This document shows positions 7,000-10,000 of a stretch of DNA of 10,000 nucleotides, one piece after another (the stretch's first letter is position 1; each line of letters starts with the position of its first letter). The notes beneath the pieces are model-generated. The model saw only the letters and a list, made by a program, of their open reading frames with translations, had not been told where the DNA came from and did no database searches. This DNA is from Desulfomonile sp. (GTDB lineage: Bacteria > Desulfobacterota > Desulfomonilia > Desulfomonilales > Desulfomonilaceae), in contig JAIWNO010000146.1 in assembly GCA_020216785.1 (NCBI GenBank), positions 1 through 10,000 of the forward strand, given 5' to 3'. The translations under genes and the position numbers were made by a program.

Positions 7000-7599
7000 T
7001 CAGGCTTGCGCGGAAACGGCGGGAAGCTCGTACCGGTAAATGCTCGTGCTGTTGTAAGCCAACTCGAGGGCTCGGAGATTCCGTTCGAGGGCCTTTCCAC
7101 CAAACTTTTCGGCCACGGCCCGACGGATGTTGTCCAGGCTCACCAGGTCGGTCGCCGCGGCGAACGGCCCAAGGATCGATGTGGAAATGAGAACGTTTCC
7201 TTCTACGATCAGGCCCGCAGCCTCCGAACAATGGAACGCGTCCGAGATCGCGATGGTGAAGGGTCCTTCAAGGCCAAGCTCCTGGGCCGACCGCGCGCTG
7301 TTGATCACAAGCAGGCCGCCCTCTTTCAGGTTCGCGGTTACGTTGACCATTTGGAGGAGATTGTCGTCGAGAACCACGGCGATGTCGGGCAGCAGCACAT
7401 TGGAAAACGTTCGGATGGGCTCCGCTGCGATCCTGGTGTGGACGCTGACCGGCGCGCCGCGACGCTCCGAGAAGTAATTCGGCTTGGCGCTCACTCCTTT
7501 GAAACCCTGATAATAAGCGGCTTCAGTGAGTATCTTGGCCGCAGTGACGGCTCCTTGGCCTCCGCGGCCGTGCCACACGATTTCATACATTTCTTTCAT
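7000..7599 (-). CDS. porG: 2-oxoacid (pyruvate):ferredoxin oxidoreductase, gamma subunit
   Basis: The 199-residue gamma subunit, which binds CoA and closes the active site in this enzyme family. The N-terminal signature WHGRGGQGAVTAAKIL (about 9-24) is diagnostic, followed by KPNYFSERRGAPV (about 39-51) and a Rossmann-like core (LLPDIAVVLDDNLL). The frame stays open upstream to 7767, but those extra residues resemble nothing in the family, so I place the start at the ATG at 7599. AAAGG lies three bases upstream, which is slightly close; the ATG at 7590 is the alternative. It is the first gene of the porGDAB set, with a 328-base structured leader before it and a 187-base repeat-bearing gap after it. 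Stop TGA at 7000-7002. Confidence 0.9.
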   Translation of the reverse strand: MKEMYEIVWHGRGGQGAVTAAKILTEAAYYQGFKGVSAKPNYFSERRGAPVSVHTRIAAEPIRTFSNVLLPDIAVVLDDNLLQMVNVTANLKEGGLLVINSARSAQELGLEGPFTIAISDAFHCSEAAGLIVEGNVLISTSILGPFAAATDLVSLDNIRRAVAEKFGGKALERNLRALELAYNSTSIYRYELPAVSAQA

Positions 7600-7927
7600 G
7601 GGCCTTTCAGGATTGTGTTCAGCATTTAATATTTTTAATTTAAAACAACTGCGGCACTGCGTCAATGCTTCGGCAGGCCAATATGCGACGGGAAAGGAGC
7701 CTAGGCCCGTTAAAACAGTAATACCATCCGCTTTCGAGCCGGCAGTCTCCTTCGCTACGTGCCGCAAGCGGAAACATCCGCTCCGGAGAGCAGCCGGCCC
7801 CGGCAGGAAGCATCGTACTTGCTCGAACGCGCATCCTATGAAAACACCGGTAGCCCCGGCACCTTGCCGGTATTCTTTACAGCTTCTTCATAGTTCGGCG
7901 TGGCGATTCTCGCCATAGGAGTTGATA
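7600..7927 (-). promoter_or_regulatory. 328-base gene-free leader upstream of porG
   Basis: No credible gene on either strand. The last bases before porG (7621-7648) are strikingly AT-rich against a GC-rich background and probably hold or adjoin the promoter, though no well-spaced -35/-10 pair stands out. Further upstream the region is full of dyads: GCCGGC at 7738-7743 and again at 7793-7798 (able to pair with each other), enclosing AGCGG/CCGCT at 7767-7771 and 7778-7782; the octamer GCCTAGGC at 7699-7706; CCGGCA-CCT-TGCCGG at 7856-7870; and TGGCGA-TTC-TCGCCA at 7901-7915. The last two may end the outer-membrane gene transcript. The nested set could be a folded 5' leader. I see no match to TPP, FMN or SAM riboswitch consensus. 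Confidence 0.4.
7856..7915 (-). terminator. two stem-loops after the outer-membrane protein gene
   Basis: Two perfect six-base stems, TGGCGA/TCGCCA (7901-7915, loop TTC) and CCGGCA/TGCCGG (7856-7870, three-base loop), lie just downstream of the stop at 7928. The first has no T tract. The second is followed on the minus strand by a short GTTTTC about 15 bases later. They may terminate or protect the 3' end of the transcript, but neither is a classic intrinsic terminator. Confidence 0.3.
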
Positions 7928-8749
7928 TCAAAAGGTGACGGTCAGGCCCGTGGAGACGCCGCCTATCACGTAGAACCATTCGTTATTGAGCGGCTGGTTG
8001 TCCTCAATGTAGTGGACGATGCGGCCGGACAAGCCGAGGGTAAGCACAATATCGGTGCGCACTTCCCAATGCGCGCCGAGACGCCCGGATAACAGATATC
8101 CGCGGGTGATCAGATGGGTGCCTTCCGCCTCGATGTAGGCGTCCGCGCCGTACGGCAGGAGATACCGGGATTCAAACCCTATTGTGGGATACGTACCGTC
8201 GAGCTGCCGCGTGTTGGCGATGAGGCCTTCTTCCTTGGTCTCACCGTTGATGGTGATGCCATGGCGGATGTGGTGAACCCCGAGTCGAGGCGCGAGCCAC
8301 CATGATGTGAAGTCCAGCAGCTTGAATCCGTAACCTCCGCGCAGCCACGTGAAGTCAAGCTTCGCCTGGATTGTCGTCCCTTCGGTGTATGTCCTGTTTT
8401 GAAAGCGGATCGTCCGGTGGAGGAGTTTCCTGCCCGTCGGCGCAAAATAGATCAATTCCGCGTTGAAGAGGTGCCGTTGGAGCACGGCTGATTCGAGCAG
8501 GATGGAGGTTGATTCCGACTCATCCGCCGCAAGATCGCCGGAAGCGTCGATGCGGGTCCCGGACCCGGGCCGGCCCCCCGCGGGGACCAAGAGATCGCCG
8601 TTGAGCCATACATAGCCGGTTTCCATGCCGAAAATGGAGGCAACATGCGGGCTTAGGCGAAATGACTCCGCTGCCGCAACTGCGGTCACCGCCGCCACGA
8701 GAAAAACAACCCAGCTCAATCGCCGAAAGGCACACCAAACGAAACGCAC
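7928..8749 (-). CDS. outer-membrane beta-barrel protein, function unknown
   Basis: A 273-residue exported protein. I chose the GTG at 8749 because GGGAGG lies eight bases upstream and it gives a proper signal peptide (MRFVWCAFRR, hydrophobic core, cleavage near VAAA-ES). The GTG at 8785 would add 12 unsuited residues. The mature part shows alternating polar/hydrophobic strands rich in aromatic residues (YGFKLLDFTSWWLAPRLGV, LSGRIVHYI) and ends in GLTVTF, whose terminal Phe is the usual recognition end for BAM-dependent barrels. The size suggests an 8- to 12-stranded barrel. I do not recognise the family or see catalytic motifs, and the neighbours give no hint of its job. It lies alone between the terminator at 8853-8887 and the stem-loops after its stop, so it is probably transcribed by itself. 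Confidence 0.75.
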   Translation of the reverse strand: MRFVWCAFRRLSWVVFLVAAVTAVAAAESFRLSPHVASIFGMETGYVWLNGDLLVPAGGRPGSGTRIDASGDLAADESESTSILLESAVLQRHLFNAELIYFAPTGRKLLHRTIRFQNRTYTEGTTIQAKLDFTWLRGGYGFKLLDFTSWWLAPRLGVHHIRHGITINGETKEEGLIANTRQLDGTYPTIGFESRYLLPYGADAYIEAEGTHLITRGYLLSGRLGAHWEVRTDIVLTLGLSGRIVHYIEDNQPLNNEWFYVIGGVSTGLTVTF

Positions 8750-8757
8750 GATCGGAA

Positions 8758-8763
8758 CCTCCC
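8758..8763 (-). promoter_or_regulatory. ribosome binding site deciding the barrel-protein start
   Basis: GGGAGG on the minus strand eight bases before the GTG at 8749. It favours that start over the GTG at 8785, which has no such site. Confidence 0.6.
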
Positions 8764-8852
8764 GCTGGAGATGCAGGCACGGCACCGGACTCGGAAGTCA
8801 TCTACTATTGCTCCCAACGAAAAGCAAGGCGAAAACGGGCGGCGCGGCCAGC

Positions 8853-8887
8853 AAAAAGCCGGTCCCTCTGTTTGAGGGACCGGCTTT
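8853..8887 (-). terminator. strong intrinsic terminator, 14-bp perfect stem
   Basis: AAAGCCGGTCCCTC (8855-8868) pairs without mismatch with GAGGGACCGGCTTT (8874-8887) around a five-base loop. The minus strand reads TTTTT out of the stem (complement of 8853-8857), so it ends the transcript of the small gene at 8949-9143 and insulates the outer-membrane gene. The A/T arms make it partly bidirectional. Confidence 0.88.
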
Positions 8888-8948
8888 CGTTTAGCCGCCG
8901 CACCGATCACAGTGAGTGAAATCGGCTGAACAGGGGAAAACTCGAGGG

Positions 8949-9143
8949 TTATGAAGCCTGACCGATCGCGTCCTCTTCGACAGGCCAGCGCCCTTGGTTG
9001 AGCCACCTCACGAGGGACGCATCGATAGCATCCTCAAACACCTCGCAGCGGGCAGCGATTTCTTTGAAAGACAGCCCGTCTTTGAGCATCTCGTGAACAT
9101 TCTCCGGAGTCATGCGGACTCTGGCGCCTTCCATCTTCAGCAT
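8949..9143 (-). CDS. small helix-turn-helix-like protein, function unknown
   Basis: A 64-residue acidic protein starting at the ATG at 9143, with GGGG/GGTG a few bases upstream; the ATG at 9134 is an alternative start. Residues 11-50 read as helices separated by a short turn (MTPENVHEMLKDGLSFKEIA, then ARCEV, then DAIDASLVRWLNQG), a pattern like a helix-turn-helix or a sigma-region-4-type module. There is no transmembrane segment, signal peptide or Cys motif. It stands between lon and a strong terminator and seems to be its own transcription unit. A DNA-binding role is an inference from the helix pattern only. Confidence 0.5.
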   Translation of the reverse strand: MLKMEGARVRMTPENVHEMLKDGLSFKEIAARCEVFEDAIDASLVRWLNQGRWPVEEDAIGQAS

Positions 9144-9220
9144 ACTGCACCCCGTGATCTGAGATAACTAATATCTTTGATTACCCAAAATACGGAAGGT
9201 TCCCGCGCGCTCCCAAAAAA

Positions 9221-9250
9221 ACTTAATCATCTGGAACTCTCCACTTAATC
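9221..9250. repeat. ACTTAATC direct repeat, 22-base period
   Basis: ACTTAATC occurs at 9221-9228 and 9243-9250, followed by ATC and CATC respectively. The 22-base period is about two helical turns, upstream of the small gene at 8949-9143 in an AT-richer spacer. This could be a paired operator, but chance cannot be excluded for an eight-base word. Confidence 0.25.
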
Positions 9251-9321
9251 CATCATGCCAGAATCAGCACGGATTCGTCAACTGAAAGGTTCACTCGACA
9301 GAAATCTTCGCCTTCGGTGGG

Positions 9322-9351
9322 AAAAAATTTCTCACCGCAGGGCGCCGCGGT
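9322..9351 (-). terminator. possible lon terminator
   Basis: On the minus strand, 34 bases after the lon stop, ACCGC and GCGGT (9347-9351 and 9334-9338) can form a five-base stem around an eight-base loop. A run of six T (complement of 9322-9327) follows after six bases. The stem is short and the gap to the T run is large, so this is tentative. Confidence 0.3.
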
Positions 9352-9384
9352 TCCCCATGCAGTCATCTTCCGGAACAATCCGGC

Positions 9385-10000
9385 TCACTGATTGAGGTGG
9401 AACGACGATTCCACCTGAACACTTCCTTCGTGGTACACCGCGGGCTCAACATCACCGAAGACGATCTTCAACACCTCATCCATATGCTCGACCGGGGTGA
9501 TCTCGATCCCTTTCCTGATCGACCGCGGGATTTCCATCAGGTCTTTCTCGTTCTCTCGAGGTATTACAACTCGCGAGATCAGACCGCGCTTGGCTGCGAG
9601 CAGTTTTTCCTTGAGGCCGCCGATCGGCAGCACCCGCCCGCGCAACGTGATTTCGCCCGTCATGGCCAAGTCACGCGGGAACGGCTTTCGGGTGAGTGCC
9701 GACACGATCGCCGTGGTCATGGTGATCCCCGCTGACGGGCCATCCTTGGGTGTCGCGCCTTCCGGCACATGGATATGGAAGTCGGTCTTGTCGTAGAAAT
9801 CCGGCTTGAGTCCCAAACTCAGGGCTCTGGAACGAACGTAGCTCATGGCTGCCTGGGCGGACTCCTGCATTACTTCGCCGAGCTTGCCCGTAACAATGAG
9901 CTTGCCCGCGCCGGGCATGGTCGCGACCTCGACAATGAGAAGCTCGCCGCCGAACTCGGTCCATGCCAGACCTGTGGCAATACCGATTTTTTCCTCCTGC
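9385..10000 (-). CDS. lon: ATP-dependent Lon protease, C-terminal proteolytic domain (partial)
   Basis: The last 204 residues of a cytoplasmic ATP-dependent serine protease that degrades misfolded and regulatory proteins; the 5' part with the AAA+ domain lies beyond the right edge. The visible part begins in the protease domain (GIATGLAWTEFGGELLIVE). The catalytic Ser is in PKDGPSAGITM (codon 9733-9735) and the catalytic Lys in GGLKEKLLAAKRG (codon 9604-9606), spaced 43 residues apart as S679 and K722 are in E. coli Lon. IPRENEKDL and a C-terminal VEHMDEVLKIVF also match Lon. The frame stays open to the edge, so the ATG at 9918 is internal. It ends with a tail of about 25 residues after VLKIVFGD, of no known role. 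Confidence 0.97.
   Translation of the reverse strand, partial: QEEKIGIATGLAWTEFGGELLIVEVATMPGAGKLIVTGKLGEVMQESAQAAMSYVRSRALSLGLKPDFYDKTDFHIHVPEGATPKDGPSAGITMTTAIVSALTRKPFPRDLAMTGEITLRGRVLPIGGLKEKLLAAKRGLISRVVIPRENEKDLMEIPRSIRKGIEITPVEHMDEVLKIVFGDVEPAVYHEGSVQVESSFHLNQ

Noticed and set aside
7600..7767. N-terminal extension of porG to 7767 (56 extra residues)
   Set aside because: The extra residues match nothing in the gamma-subunit family, which starts right before the HGRGGQG motif. The region is AT-rich near 7621-7648 and a ribosome binding site precedes the ATG at 7599.
1..10000. CRISPR array, tRNA or rRNA genes
   Set aside because: I found no regularly spaced direct repeats of suitable length and no recognisable tRNA or rRNA segments on either strand.

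Overview
The window looks like chromosomal DNA of a GC-rich anaerobic bacterium, most likely a Desulfobacterota/Syntrophobacteria-type 'deltaproteobacterium'. This is an inference from the four-subunit pyruvate:ferredoxin oxidoreductase set in the order porG-porD-porA-porB, the long Cache-HAMP-cyclase receptor and the Gram-negative outer-membrane protein. I cannot name a species. Every gene I can support lies on the minus strand, so the biological order runs from the right edge to the left.

Right to left: (1) 9385-10000, the C-terminal part of the Lon protease, running off the right edge with its catalytic Ser and Lys intact. (2) 8949-9143, a 64-residue helix-turn-helix-like protein of unknown function, followed by a very clear bidirectional terminator (8853-8887). 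(3) 7928-8749, a secreted outer-membrane beta-barrel protein of unknown role. (4) 7600-7927, a 328-base leader without a gene but rich in stem-loops, upstream of the oxidoreductase genes. (5) 4408-7599, porG, porD, porA and porB, encoding all four subunits of a TPP- and [4Fe-4S]-dependent 2-oxoacid:ferredoxin oxidoreductase. The porG-porD junction carries an 88-base pair of inverted hairpins. (6) 3359-4327 and 1185-3362, an NMT1/THI5-type periplasmic binding protein overlapping by a GTGA tetranucleotide with a membrane nucleotidyl cyclase (TM-Cache-TM-HAMP-cyclase-C-terminal extension). (7) 1-912, a decayed or mis-sequenced IS630-family transposase broken by two frameshifts.

The por genes would interconvert pyruvate (or a related 2-oxoacid) plus CoA with acetyl-CoA, CO2 and reduced ferredoxin, a central reaction in syntrophic and sulfate-reducing anaerobes. 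The binding protein and cyclase follow porB by 80 bases on the same strand and may be co-transcribed. There are no permease or ATPase genes beside the binding protein and it is translationally coupled to a receptor with a periplasmic Cache domain. The most interesting reading is therefore a two-gene sensory unit, in which a soluble periplasmic protein captures a ligand and the cyclase turns that into cAMP or cGMP. The cyclase has a Glu rather than a Lys at the main purine-specificity position, so which nucleotide it makes is open.
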